From the NCBI GenBank assembly GCA_963565915.1, contig OY751489.1:2232001-2296000 (forward strand): DNA of 64,000 nucleotides, in the 5' to 3' direction. The translations under genes and the position numbers were made by a program. The notes beneath the pieces are model-generated. The model was not told where the DNA came from. It did not search any database and worked only from the letters and a program-made list of their open reading frames with translations. This document shows, piece after piece, positions 50,881 through 61,839 of this stretch. Each line of letters opens with the position of its first letter. The first letter of the stretch is position 1. Source of the DNA: Entoloma clypeatum (taxonomy: Eukaryota > Basidiomycota > Agaricomycetes > Agaricales > Entolomataceae).

Positions 50881-53100
50881 TCTTGAGCACTTTTGCTCCT
50901 GGTCCTTTGTAAATCCCAGATGGTTTACTATCTCTGCCAACTCTCACGTCAGCTACGCCTTCCCTGCCCTTAATGATCTGGGCCTTCGGCCTTTCAACTA
51001 TCAGCAATGCGACCACCCTCAACATTGACTATGATTTGGTCCTTGATTGCTGGGCACCAGTCAATGACTCATCACATCGCCACAACACTTTTGAGTCAAA
51101 AAGGGTACTTTGCACTTCTTTCAACAGGACGCCCCTCCACTGCACGGCAGGTGGGTGGCCCCCTCACATCATACATCCTCCTTTAGGTGCTATTCTAGTA
51201 ATGAATGTGCCACCAGCTTGGTCTCAAGCTTGTATCTGTGGACGGACATTCTCAGTACCACAGGCATACACATATCACAGATGCAGTTGCCCGAAGACTA
51301 AGAAATGACTTTCTTCTGCCTTGGAAAAGGCCAAGGAGGTCTTTCAGGTGAAAAAACACTGGATGTGGCACGGCAAGAAGCTATGGAGACTTCAGGTCAT
51401 CTTGCCGCTGAGCTGCCTTTGAATGAGGTGAATTGCCTAGCCACCACGTCTAGCCACTGTCATTGCTTACCGAGAGATTGTGTTCAGGCCACCGAGACAA
51501 CCGTCAACTACGATGATCTCCATCAACCTATAGCAGAACAGAGGACGTGCCGAGAACATCGCCAATTGCCAAAGTGCTATCAGGATATAGCACCTGAACC
51601 TCCAGCTGCACTTCCCCCTGCATCTTTGCAGGCCCTGTCAGATTGTGCGCAAGCGGAGCCAACAACAGCATCTCAGCCCCCATCTCAGCAATTCCCAGCG
51701 CCTGTGTCTCTGGTCAGAAGGATCATCAAATCTGTGCGCAATGGATTTGGCCTTTTCCGACAATACCACGCAACTTGCTTCCCTGATCATGATCCTAGCG
51801 ACAATATCACACCCAACAACTTGATAGACACATCCTCAGACCTGTCTTCCACCCCTCTGGCCCACAGCTACCGCCCATATCCAAACCAATCAACATTTCT
51901 GCTAGGAGAATGGTATTGGAATGATGGTGAAAAGAAATCGCAGTCCAGCTTCCAGAATCTCCTCAAGATAGTTGGACATCCAGACTTTTGCCCGGAGGAT
52001 GTTGCAGGCAAGAATTGGCGACTTATTGACACCCAGCTTAGCGGAGAGCGCTGCGAGGAGGACGATGGCTGGGAGGATGAACAGGATAGCAGACCCAGAG
52101 GGTGGATCCAAACGCCAATTAAAATTAACGTTCCCTTCCAAAAACAAATGCTGCACCCGGGTCAAAAAGAGTTCAATGCGGGCATTCTTCATCATCGCAA
52201 GTTGACCTCCATGATCAGGGAGAAAATCACCCGACCCTCTGTGCACCCCCACCTCCATTTCGAACCTTACAAATTATTTTGGCAACCAAATCAGCCAGTC
52301 CAGGTCCATGGCGAGCTGTACACATCAGAGGCATTCATCAAGGCTCATAGCGAGCTCCAAGATTCTCCCCAAGAACCGGGATGCGACCTTCCAAGGGTTG
52401 TGATCGGTCTCATGTTCGCCTCTGATGGCACCCACCTCACGTCTTTCAGCAACGCTAAATTGTGGCCGTTTATCTCATGATAGGAAATGAGTCAAAAGAT
52501 TGAAGGTCTAAACCTTCCTGTCATGCATTCGAACATGTTGCTTATCTGGAAACGGTGCATGAAACCACATATGCCGATGTCATGCGGACCTCAATCCTGT
52601 TGAATGATAGCTCCCTGATGCCTTTGCAACCTTCGCCGCGGAGAATATCGGCAAGGGACCCAATTCCACGTTTATGGGGCATTGCCATTGAGAAATGTAC
52701 CATGCTCAATGGTCAATCATCCTCAACGATGAATTTCTGGAAGCATACTGGCATGGAATGGTCATCAAATGTTGTGATGGCGTTTGGCACCATTTTTACC
52801 CACACATATTCACATATTCCGCAGATTACAAGGAGAAGTGAGTTCTCACCACATCGTCAGAATACTAAAAACTCATATATTGTTAAGTAGGTGAAACGTC
52901 GGAGCTTCGTCGGAGTCCATCGGAGGTCGGACATAGGACTGAGACCGGAGCAGAACTCCGGAAATGCGGAGGAACGACGAAGGGGAGGGACGTGGCTTCA
53001 ACGTATGTGTTGCACCGCCGTTTGTTGGATAAGGTGTCCCAATTTCAGGAGGTCGGAGGTGCGGAGGGTCGGAGGTGCGGAGGTCGGAGGTGGTTGGAAC

Positions 53101-53320
53101 ATGGTGAAGATCAAGGGCAAGGGGAAGGCTGTAGAAATGGGATCGGAGGATGTGTCGGAAGACACAGTTCTATGTGTACTATATGATTTTCTTTAGTTAG
53201 ATGAAGTTGGAGGAGTCAGAAAAAGCGGAGAGGTCGGAGATAGATTCAAGTGAGAAAGTGTTGAATAAGCCAGAGGAGGCGGTTGCAGAGAGAACAAAAC
53301 CTTTTGGTTCTAATAGTTGA
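53101..53320 (+). pseudogene. Remnant of the B-type antisense accessory gene in element D
   Basis: The plus strand reads VKIKGKGKAVEMGSEDVSED then an acidic stretch (EESEKAERSEIDSSEKV), like VKVKGKGKATEVGGSESEV and the acidic tail of the 18070-19027 protein. Position and strand relative to the element match. The coiled coil and cysteine cluster are gone and stops intervene. Confidence 0.55.
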
Positions 53321-54173
53321 CAAATGTCAAAAACATCGAAGATGACTCGGAAGCGGAGCAGACATGTCGGAGGTCAAGGAGGCAATGGCTGAAAATGCGG
53401 AGTTGTAATGGATGAATGGAGGAAACTGGTCAACAGTGTCAGGATGGACTCCATTCCGACTGGAGGAGATGTCCAAAAGGTCGGAAATGGTGATTGGATG
53501 AGGCCAATGTCGGAGGTGATGAAGGGAGTAAGTGGTGCTTTCACTGGGTGACTATTTCCCCCTTAGAATAGACGTCCCAACGTCTATCTTAAGACACAAG
53601 AGAAAAATGACAGAAAACACCGGAGATGTGCGGAGGTGGTATGAAAAACATCGGAGGTGTGCGGAGATAATCAGAGGTGGTATGAAAAACATCGGAGGTG
53701 GTATGAAAAACATCGGAGTAGATCTGATGTCAGAGATGGAGATGTCGGAGATGGAGGTGTCGGAGGTGTCCAGAAAATTAGATATCGGAGGTGATCAGAG
53801 GTCGGAGTGGAGTGTTTGCAAAAGTGGCATCAATGCCAACTTAAGCAATGAGACGTCGGGGCTTGCACTCTTCAGAAAATGGATGGAAAAGGTACTGGCC
53901 CAATACCCATACAATGCAAAGATTGTGAAGTGGGTGAGCTAGTGGAATCCTAGAACCAGATAAATTCGAGCCAAGCGAGGGTTCAAAAAAAATGACAGAG
54001 TGTCCACAGAGGGACGAAAACGGAGGTCGGAGGTGATCAACCACAAATGAATGGGTCAATCAAATGAGTGGGCAATGAAGACCCAAAAAATGCGGAGATG
54101 TCGGAGATGCCGGATGGTGTTTTGGAGTGCCATGGCTAGCAGGAATCCAAAAACGGTTTGAGTTCGAATATAC

Positions 54174-54382
54174 TGTTAAGTAGGTGAAATGTCGGAGCTT
54201 CGTCGGAGTCCGTCGGAGGTCGGAGGTAGGACTGAGACCGGAGCAGAACTCCGGAAATGCGGAGGTAACAGATGTCCGGAATATCGGAATTGATCAGAGA
54301 TTGTTGGAGCGGAATTGATCGGAATTGATCGGAATTGATCGGAGATGATCGGAGGTTGTTGGAGCCAGAATGGTATATAACA
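54174..54382 (-). repeat. Right LTR (5') of element D, 209 bp
   Basis: TGTTAAGTAGG to TATATAACA. The first 95 bp match 52881-52975; the rest is short GGAATTGATC repeats. Adjacent internal sequence GTTCGAATATAC resembles the B primer-site region. Confidence 0.7.
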
Positions 54383-55460
54383 TATATCTTAGAATACTAC
54401 TAGCCAGCATCCGCAATCTTGGTTGCTGCCCTTGTCCTCAGTGTCTCATACCATTGGATCGTGTTTCTAATACGGGAATGCGTCGGGACATGGCACAGCG
54501 CCTGTCCCTTGCCCGTATTGACGGTGTGAAGCGTTGTAGTCATGTCAAGGCTGCGCGAGAGGTCATATATGGGAGCAACTGCTCGGTTGACAGTGCGGGT
54601 GTGGAGAGGCTTCTAAAAGAGGATTCTCTGGTTCCAACAGCAGTGAGTGTGCCTTTTTGTTATGCGGCTGAGGTTAACGACCCACTGTTTCAGAATGCAT
54701 TCTCGGATAAGCTATCGCCACTCGACTTCAATATGTTCGACATGCTAGTTGTAGACCTAATGCATGAAGTTGAGCTTGGCATCTGGAAGGCAGTATTCAT
54801 CCATCTGCTACGCATTCTAGACTGCGGGAATGAAAACCTGAAATATGAACTGGATCAGCGGTACACATTATTAGTACAACCTTTGGGATCTAACACTAAG
54901 CTTCAACTTCATTAGCTTCAGAGAGATTCCGCCTTTTGGGATTGATGGTGTAAGGAGGACAACGATGAACCGGTTGGAACTAAAGAAGATGACGGCACAT
55001 GATTAGGAGGATATGTTGCAAGTAAGTAGGGTTGATGGCTAGATTTAAAATGAACATAACTCACGTCTAAATGCTCATCCAGTGCGCCATCCTGGCCTTT
55101 GATGGCCTCCTTCCTGAACCCCACAATACACGTATTCTCCAGCTTCTGTTCGATCTGGCTCACTGGCATGGTCTTGCCAAGCTATGGATGCACACAGACC
55201 TCACTCTAGGACTTTTGTCACAAGGCACTACATCTCTGGGCGACAGACTTCGCGGATTCCAGAAGGAGACATGTGTAGCATTTCCAACACGGGAATTGGA
55301 ATGCGAGAAGGTTGCCCGAACACCACCTATGATGTGCGGCGTGGGACCGATATTGTCAAGCTGGGGGCGTCTCGTTGCAATGTCATGTTACTCGCAGATT
55401 ACGCAGATGATTCCAACCCTTCAAATTTACATTGCTTTTTGTACGCACGAATACTAGGGG

Positions 55461-55745
55461 CATATCATGCCAATGTGATCGATACAGGGCCAGGAATGCG
55501 TAGGCAATGGCACAGGTACTCCCACTGGTATGACAATGCCGACCCGTACCCATACCCACACAGGTACCTGTCGACCCGCAGGTAGATGCAGCGCTGGTAT
55601 GCGCAGGTACCGACAGGTTCGGGTTCCCACACGGGTGTTTGCAGTAGAAAAAACATGTATTTAAACTACCAAAAAAAAAACTACGTCGGGATGCATGCGT
55701 CATACTACACCCTGCTGGGGACTTGTTGTCCCCAGCCCCATCCTC
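55461..55745. other. GTACCC/GGGTAC-rich low-complexity sequence
   Basis: Repeats such as GACCCGTACCCATACCCA and ACAGGTACC follow the transposase tail. Similar text in inverse orientation (GACCCGTGCCATTGCC) lies near 62230-62320. No gene. Confidence 0.5.
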
Positions 55746-55750
55746 CTAGC

Positions 55751-56166
55751 TGTAAGGGCGACCTTACAATCCAAGACTCAAACTCAGATACTTGCAAGGG
55801 AGATCCGAAGTTTAGATTGAGCAGTCTAATAAGTAATACAACACATACCTTGCAAGGAAGATCCGAAGAGAAAGTTCTAAGGATTCCCCTGCAAGCTAGC
55901 TGCGATAAATAGTAAAATGAGATATGAAATAAGAGATAAAACGAGACGCATGAATGATGAGCAATGATCGGGAGTAGCGATGAAGGATGAATGGAAACAA
56001 GATGAATGATAGTACCTGTGATCCGACGTGCGGAGTAGTGGATGGGGGCGGAGTCGTCGGATGCGGAGAGGCGGATAAGATGTCGGAGACAGCGGATACA
56101 ATCAGAGGACGTCGGAGATGGTGGAATAGAAAGGAAAGGAAGAAAGTGAAAGTGGTTGCCCTTACA
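55751..56166 (-). repeat. 3' LTR of C2 (416 bp)
   Basis: Differs from the 5' LTR by an 18-bp gap and ten substitutions, nine of them CG against TG or CA. Confidence 0.96.
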
Positions 56167-56180
56167 TCACCCCCCCTTCA
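56167..56180 (-). promoter_or_regulatory. Polypurine tract of C2
   Basis: Sense TGAAGGGGGGGTGA directly before the 3' LTR. Confidence 0.8.
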
Positions 56181-56189
56181 AGGCACGGC

Positions 56190-59100
56190 GTCTCGACGTG
56201 TCAGGCGAAACGAGTCGAATATCGCGGCGGCGATCCGCCGCGGAGCTCCCGGATGACGTCGGTAGAAGTCGCGGACTAGGCGTGGAGCGTGGACATTGTC
56301 TTCTGCTTCCCAGGAATTCTCTTCATAGCCATATCCCTTCCATTTGACCAAGAATTGAAGCTTGCCTCAATGCAGTCGGCTGTCCAAGAGGTTTTCAACA
56401 TCGTACTCTAATTCTTCTCCGACTACTGTCGGAGGCGGAGGAGAGCGGACTTGGCGTCGGAAAGGGTTGTTGGGAACTAGTGAAAGTTTGACGACATGGA
56501 ATACTGGGTGAACGCGGGACATGGAAGGGGGAAGGCGAAGTTCATAGGCATGTGTTCTGACAGGTCGGACCACTGGGAAAGGGCCTACGTATCGATGTGC
56601 AAGCTTTTTTGTGGGTCGGGTGGTTTTGAGGTCTGATGAGTCTAAAAAGACCTTGTCCCCCGGGCAGAATGTCGGAGTGGTGCTCCGATGCTGGTTGTAG
56701 TATCGCGCCATGTCATCTTTTGCCTTTGTCAGTGCTGTGCGAGCCTCCTCTAGAGCGGACTTCATCCGCTGGCTGAAATCCGCTACCGCCTCGATCTCCG
56801 TCCGCTTCTCGCGAGGTTCGAATCCCATGCGCGGATGGCAGCCGGTGTCAATGTAGAATGGAGTTTGATGTGTCGATGCATGAACATGGTTGTTGTATGC
56901 AAATTCAGCCATCGGAAGCCATTCGTCCCAATCGTCTTGACGTTCATTGACGAATAGGCGAAGGTATTGTTCTAATCCTTGATTGACCCGCTCCGTCTGT
57001 CCGTCCGACTGCGGATGGTAGGCTGTCGAGGCAGCAACCTTAATGTTAAGCAGCCTGTATAGTTCGTGCGTGAACTTGGCGACAAACTGTGGTCCTCGGT
57101 CAGAGACAATGGCCTCTGGGAGTCCGTGGAGTTTCCAGACATTTTGAACATAGGAGCATGCAGTCCCGAGTGCGGAGATGTCGGAGTGCATCGGGATGAA
57201 GTGTCCCCGCTTCCCTACTGAGTCCACTACGGCCATGATAGCGTCGTAGCCATGGGCTTCTGGTAGTTCAGTAATGAAGTCAACACTGGTTACTTGCCAC
57301 CGCTCCGTGGGGACCGGTAGCGGATTGAGCTCTCCGGAGGGCAGAGTGCGTCAGACCTTGGTGCGGAGGCAAGGGTCGCATGTCTTGCAATATTGACCTA
57401 TTAAACGGGACATGTGCAGCCACCAGTAATTGCGCAACACCAGTTCCAAGGTTTTCCACCGTCCAGGATGTCCGGCCACCGGAGTGCCACGGCGCTGTGT
57501 GAGGATCCGACGACGCAGTTGGGGATTGTTAGGAACATAGATACGATCCCTGAAGTAGAGCAAACCTTCCGCTTGCCTCCACTCCGCACTACAGATGGAC
57601 CCTGCTCCGACGGTTGGAAGGGATTTGACAACCTCCGCCACACTATCTTCCAGTAACCCCTCTCGGATTCCCTGTCGGACCTGGCGGAGGACGTCGCATT
57701 CTTCCCCTTGAACGGTTACCCCCCGCATTGCTCGCACTGCAAACAATTCTGGTCGCAGAAGGATGATGTTTTCGTTGTCCCATGATCCGTCTCCGTGGTC
57801 CGCTCGTCGGGACCAAGCGTCGGACTTGCCCATTGACTTGCCAGGTTGATGGTGCATTTTGAAATCGAAATGAGCGAGGTATAAGGACCATCTAGCCTGT
57901 CGTCGATTTAGTTTTTGAGCTGTCATGAAGTACTCAAGATTTTTGTGGTCCGTCCAAATCTCCACTGTCTTCTCCGCTCCTTCAAGGAAGTGCCTCCACT
58001 CCTCTAATGCGCGGACCACTGCCAACATCTCCTTGTCATAGATCTCGTAGTTGCGTTCCACCGGACTAAGGCTTTTGGAATAGAATGCGACAGGGTGCCA
58101 CTTACCGTCCTCTGTTGGTTGGGACAGTACTGCTCCGGTTGCAAAGTCCGAGCTATCCGCTTCTATCCGCCACTTCTTTCCATGATCAGCTAAGACCAGG
58201 ATCGGAGCGGATGTAATCCTCCGCTTCAACTCTGCAAATGCGGACACTTCTCCCTCCCTCCAAGACCAGAGGTGCCCTTTCTTCGTGAGCTCGAAAAGAG
58301 GGCACGCGATGTCCGAAAACCCTTCAATAAAATGGCGATAGAAGTTAGTGAACCCCAGAAAGGACTGTACTTCTCGGACGTTTGTCGGAGCAGGCCACTC
58401 CGCGACCCCCGCTACTTTCACCGGATCCATCTCTACGCGTCCTTGTTCAATAATAAGGCCTAGGTATTCAATGCGTGTTTGTTCAAACTCGCATTTCTCT
58501 GGTTTTAGATAGAGTTTGTGTTCGCGAAGTCGTTCCAGTACAATCCGTGTGACTCTTCGATGCTCTGCAAGGGTCTCCGTGAAGATGAGTATGTCGTCGA
58601 GGTAAACACAGACTACACCTTCAGTGATAAGGTCCTGAAAGATCTCGTTCATCATAGTCTGGAATGTGGATGGACTATTAGTGAGGCCGAAGAACATCAC
58701 CAATGGTTCATAGAGTCCGCGATTGGTCCGAAAAGTGGCCTTCCACTCGTCTCCGGGCTTTATCCGTACATTGTTGTAACCCCAGCGGATGTCGAGTTTG
58801 GTGAAGTATTGAGCGCGTTGAAGTTTATTGATCAGTTCGGATATGAGCGGAAGCGGATACTTGTTTTTGATAGTTTTGGAATTGAGTGACCGGTAGTCTT
58901 GTACAAGACGAAGGGAGCCATCCTTTTTCTTGATATAGAACACCGGAGATGCCATCGGAGACTTGGAAGGGCGGATCCGACCAGTTGCAAGGTTTTCCTC
59001 CAAAAACGCGTCGAGTTCCTTCCGTTCGTTCGGAGCAAGCGGATATACCTTACACCCCGCCGGAGAGGCGTCCGGAACAAGTTCAATGGCGTGGTCCCAA

Positions 59101-60245
59101 GTCCGCTCTTCCGGTAAGGTGTCAAAAGAGGTCTTTGAGAATATGCCTTCGAAGTCAAACAAGTGGTCTGGTACAGAGTCGCGGAAAGATTTAGGTTTTT
59201 GGTTACTGAGGAAGGCCTCCGATAGATGTTGCGAGATATTGGATGAAGCATGGATGAACTCCGCCTCCGCAGGTACTGTTCCGACAAAAAGGCGGTCTCC
59301 CTCCTCAAACTCATCCTCTTCCTCATCGTTATCCGCTAACTCCTCTGCTTCCTCTTCTTCTGTGACATCCTCCACCCATGGGCCACGTGGAGCCTCCTCC
59401 TCTAGACCGGACGTCGGAGTGGAACCCATCTGACAGGCTCAGATGCGGACTTGTTCAAACTTCTGCTCCTTCCGCTCTTGGGCTGCCTCCTGGTGGCATG
59501 TCCGACATCGTGCAGGACACCGGCTCATCTTCACTTCCCCTGATGTCCAATCTACCTCGGGGTTGTGTTCCTTGAGCCAAGTGAAGCCTAACACGATTTC
59601 TTGTTTTCCCAAACTTGTGACTGCAAGCTGGGTCCGTTCTGAGTGATCCCGGTAGCGGAGCACTACATCCAACACCTCCGTTATTGCTCCGGCCTCGTTT
59701 GGAGTTCCGTCGATGTTGTATACCGGAATTGCGTGTTGTAGTTTTCGAGTAGAGAGTCAATGTTTCTCGACCAGAGTGCGTTCAATAAACGACCCTGTTG
59801 CCCCGCTGTCGAGTAAGGCCTTTTGTGATAGTGTGTCTTTGGTGTCGGTAGTTTCAAGAACTATGTCTAGTTCAATAGAATTGTCGGGGTGAGCAGAGGC
59901 GAGGACATATTGTTTTGGAAGCCAACGCTCCCATTTAGAGAGGCGAAGGTGGATGGGATTTGCGGAGTTGGGTGCGACTATGGAATCGTTTGCAGGCTTA
60001 GAGATGGAGGGTATAGGATCATATTGTTCCATAAATAAGGCAGCATAACGATTTTTAGCAGACAACGAGGGCGCACTGTTCACTCGCTGTGGGGAGGAAA
60101 ATCCTCCTGTCCTCCCTCCGACTCCGCAGACTCCGTGGGCGGAACGGAGTTGCCTTCCGCTGCGTCCTTGACCACGAGTTGTTCCATAACAAACTCGTCC
60201 TGCTCCTCCATTATCATGAAGCGAACATCGAAGCGAAGGGGGCAT
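56190..60245 (-). pseudogene. Family C Pol polyprotein with four in-frame TGA codons
   Basis: One continuous frame, in the -1 phase to gag. Protease (ALLDSGATGSFIE), TGA at 59757-59759, then VLGFTWLKEHNPEVDW, TGA at 59439-59441, RT (YIKKKDGSLRLVQDYRSLN; YLDDILIF), RNase H (EADSSDFATGAVLS), zinc domain (AGHPGRWKTLELVL; CKTCDPCLR), TGA at 57351-57353, integrase core (TSVDFITEL; VSDRGPQFVAKF; DGQTERVNQ), GPY/F (HRYVGPFPVV), TGA at 56367-56369, then a chromodomain (LQFLVKWKGYGYEENSWEAE) ending near 56190. In each case restoring CGA (Arg) fits the family pattern. Chromodomain plus RNase H order marks a chromovirus. Confidence 0.93.
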
Positions 60246-61234
60246 TCACGACTAAAGTGACCCGTTTTGTTACATCTGAAGCATGCATTGGCATTCTTGC
60301 CTTTGACATGTGAAGTATCAATGTCCATTGCATTGGGGTCCCTTGTCAGCGGAGCGGATGCGGATGCAAGCGGAGCTGTGCGTGGAGTGAATGGAATGTA
60401 GGGGCGAGGGAATACTGAGGTGCCAGGTACTCTTGGTCCGACAACATTGCAGAAGGCGGAGGTACGGGTCGGAGCAGTGGCTTTGAAGGCTTTGTTGGCA
60501 ATCCTATTGTCGTCATTGACTCGTGCTGCAGAGTACCACTCATCGGGGTTGTCATCCGCAGGTCGTCCGTGGGTCAGGGTGGCAATCTCGTTCTGAATGT
60601 CGGAACGGAGACCATGGCGGAATTTGAGTACTATATTGGTATCCTCCTGATAGCCTGCTTTGTCAATGTAGTCTTTGAACTCGTCAATATAGGTCTCGAC
60701 ATCCCGTTGACCTTGATAATAGGATTCTCCTTCGAGGATCAGTCTCGCGTCCTGTTCCTCATTCTTCGGAGTGAACTCCGTTGTAAAGACGGCGCGGAAG
60801 TCCACCCAAGTCCGATAAGGCGGAGCACCGGTCCTCCGCTCTTGTCGGATAATGCGATCCGCAAAGCGTGCTGCGCGTCCACTCTTCATGAAAGATAAGG
60901 CCCAATAAATTTTAGCGTGGTCGTCTGCGAACTGTTCCGGAGCCAGCCCCATAAACAATTCACAGGAGTTTAGAAAGGTCCAGCCATTTGCGCGCGATCC
61001 GTCGAAGTCTGACGGATTGGCGGGTTTTGCTCGACGCACGCCCGGATTGGCCGGAGCGAGCGGAGCAGGTGGAGGTGCGGGTGCGGGAGCAGGTGGGATA
61101 GGTGGCGGAGCTGGGGCAGGAATTGCGTTGAAGGCGAGGAGGAGTTGGTCAAGTTGAGTCGAGATATCAGCGAGAGTTTGACGTTGTTCCTGGAACTTGT
61201 GCTCGAGCTGTTCAAGGCGATTGGGGTCGTCCAT
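60080..61234 (-). CDS. Family C Gag (about 384 aa)
   Basis: ATG at 61234 (MDDPNRLEQLEHKF). A coiled-coil start, then a Pro/Ala-rich linker, the Retrotrans_gag core (GWTFLNSCELFMGLAPEQFA; YYQGQRDVETYIDEFKDYID; IVLKFRHGLRSDIQNEIATL), one CCHC knuckle (CFRCNKTGHFSRECP) and an acidic end (EGGQEDFPPHSE). The frame is intact. Its first 135 codons are duplicated in C1 (3184-3589). Confidence 0.93.
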   Translation of the reverse strand: MDDPNRLEQLEHKFQEQRQTLADISTQLDQLLLAFNAIPAPAPPPIPPAPAPAPPPAPLAPANPGVRRAKPANPSDFDGSRANGWTFLNSCELFMGLAPEQFADDHAKIYWALSFMKSGRAARFADRIIRQERRTGAPPYRTWVDFRAVFTTEFTPKNEEQDARLILEGESYYQGQRDVETYIDEFKDYIDKAGYQEDTNIVLKFRHGLRSDIQNEIATLTHGRPADDNPDEWYSAARVNDDNRIANKAFKATAPTRTSAFCNVVGPRVPGTSVFPRPYIPFTPRTAPLASASAPLTRDPNAMDIDTSHVKGKNANACFRCNKTGHFSRECPLRFDVRFMIMEEQDEFVMEQLVVKDAAEGNSVPPTESAESEGGQEDFPPHSE

Positions 61235-61388
61235 TACTATGCGCAGAGCAGAATCACCAGTTACGGAGAGGTAGTTACTGTAGAAGAACTGGAAGGGGTG
61301 TGAGATGTATTGGAGTCGGACACAGACGAAGCTGCTCCGAAGCGCAGAATCGTGACAACGATGCAATCGGACCCGGTCCAATTAGAAG

Positions 61389-61398
61389 AGAACTTTCT
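61389..61398 (-). promoter_or_regulatory. Self-priming primer-binding site of family C
   Basis: Plus-strand AGAACTTTCT, 2 nt from the LTR edge. The sense primer site AGAAAGTTCT complements AGAACTTTCT at 61528-61519 in the LTR, which starts 33 nt from a TATTTAT box (61561-61555). Confidence 0.7.
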
Positions 61399-61400
61399 AC

Positions 61401-61834
61401 TGTAAGGGCGACCTTACAATCCAAGACTCAAACTCAGATACTTGCAAGGGAGATCCGAAGTTTAGATTGAGCAGTCTAATAAGTAATACAACACATACCT
61501 TGCAAGGGAGATCCGAAGAGAAAGTTCTAAGGATTCCCCTGCAAGCTAGCTGCGATAAATAGTAAAATGAGATATGAAATAAGAGATAAAACGAGACGCA
61601 TGAATGATGAGCAATGATCAGGAGTAGCAATGAAGGATGAATGGAAACAAGATGAATGATAGTACCTGCGATCCAATGTGCGGAGTAGCGGATGGGGGCG
61701 GAGTCGTCGGATGCGGAGAGGCGGATAAGATGTCAGAGACAGCGGATACGATCGGAGGACGTCGGAGATGGTGGAATAGAAAGGAAAGGAAGAAAGTGAA
61801 GGAAAAGTGAAAAGTGAAAGTGGTTGCCCTTACA
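61401..61834 (-). repeat. 5' LTR of C2 (434 bp)
   Basis: TGTAAGGGCGACC...GGTTGCCCTTACA on the plus strand, followed by CTAGC. It carries an extra GGAAAAGTGAAAAGTGAA-type 18-bp segment compared with the 3' LTR. Confidence 0.96.
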
Positions 61835-61839
61835 CTAGC

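Larger units (their letters stand above)
52881..54382 (-). mobile_element. Element D: decayed B-related Ty3/gypsy remnant (1502 bp)
   Basis: Starts TGTTAAGTAGG, ends TATATAACA, flanked by TATAT at 52876-52880 and 54383-54387. LTR-like starts occur at 52881 and 54174. The LTR text resembles B (GACGTGGCTTCAACGTATGT against GACTTGGCTTCAACTTGTGT). Internally a minus-strand pol scrap at 53545-53600 reads RRWDVYSKGGNSH, matching RRWDVYPKGGNSD in B. Most of gag-pol is deleted. It lies in a Plavaka intron, so splicing could have tolerated it. Confidence 0.8.
51100..55460 (+). pseudogene. Plavaka-type DNA transposase pseudogene, interrupted by element D
   Basis: Order matches basidiomycete Plavaka transposases. 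A zinc finger (CICGRTFSVPQAYTYHRCSC) is followed by KTKK-TGA-LSSALEKAKEVFQ, where TGA (51306-51308) replaces Arg. Then come RREHRQLPK-like RCREHRQLPKCY, FLLGEWYWNDGEKKSQSSF, KINVPFQKQ, VQVHGELYTSEAFIKAH, CDLPRVVIGLMFASDGTHL and FSNAKLWPF; after a frame change AFEHVAYLE and WSIILNDEFLEAYWHGMVIK. An intron (52838 to 54392) contains element D. The frame resumes with ILLASIRNLGCCPCPQC and FNMFDMLVVDLMHEVELGIW. A second intron follows near 55016-55080 (GTAAGT...CCAG), then KLWMHTDLTLGLL. A tail fragment (YDVRRGTDIV; HCFLYARILGAYHANV) ends near 55460 after an internal deletion. Confidence 0.85.
55751..61834 (-). mobile_element. Ty3/gypsy chromovirus, family C, complete copy C2 (6084 bp)
   Basis: LTRs at 61401-61834 (5') and 55751-56166 (3') are flanked by CTAGC at 55746-55750 and 61835-61839. 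The minus strand carries gag, then pol with a chromodomain. Four in-frame TGA codons break pol. The family has at least five other LTR-bearing insertions in this window, so it has been very active. Confidence 0.97.

Noticed and set aside
53532..53942. 136-aa ORF in element D
   Set aside because: It runs through GGAGGT-type repeats and over a recognisable minus-strand pol scrap, so it is not a gene.
8201..59759. TGA codons as a recoded sense codon (altered genetic code)
   Set aside because: Sister copy A1 has CGA where A2 has TGA, several genuine gene ends use TGA, and C2 LTR differences show general CpG loss. Mutation explains the pattern better.
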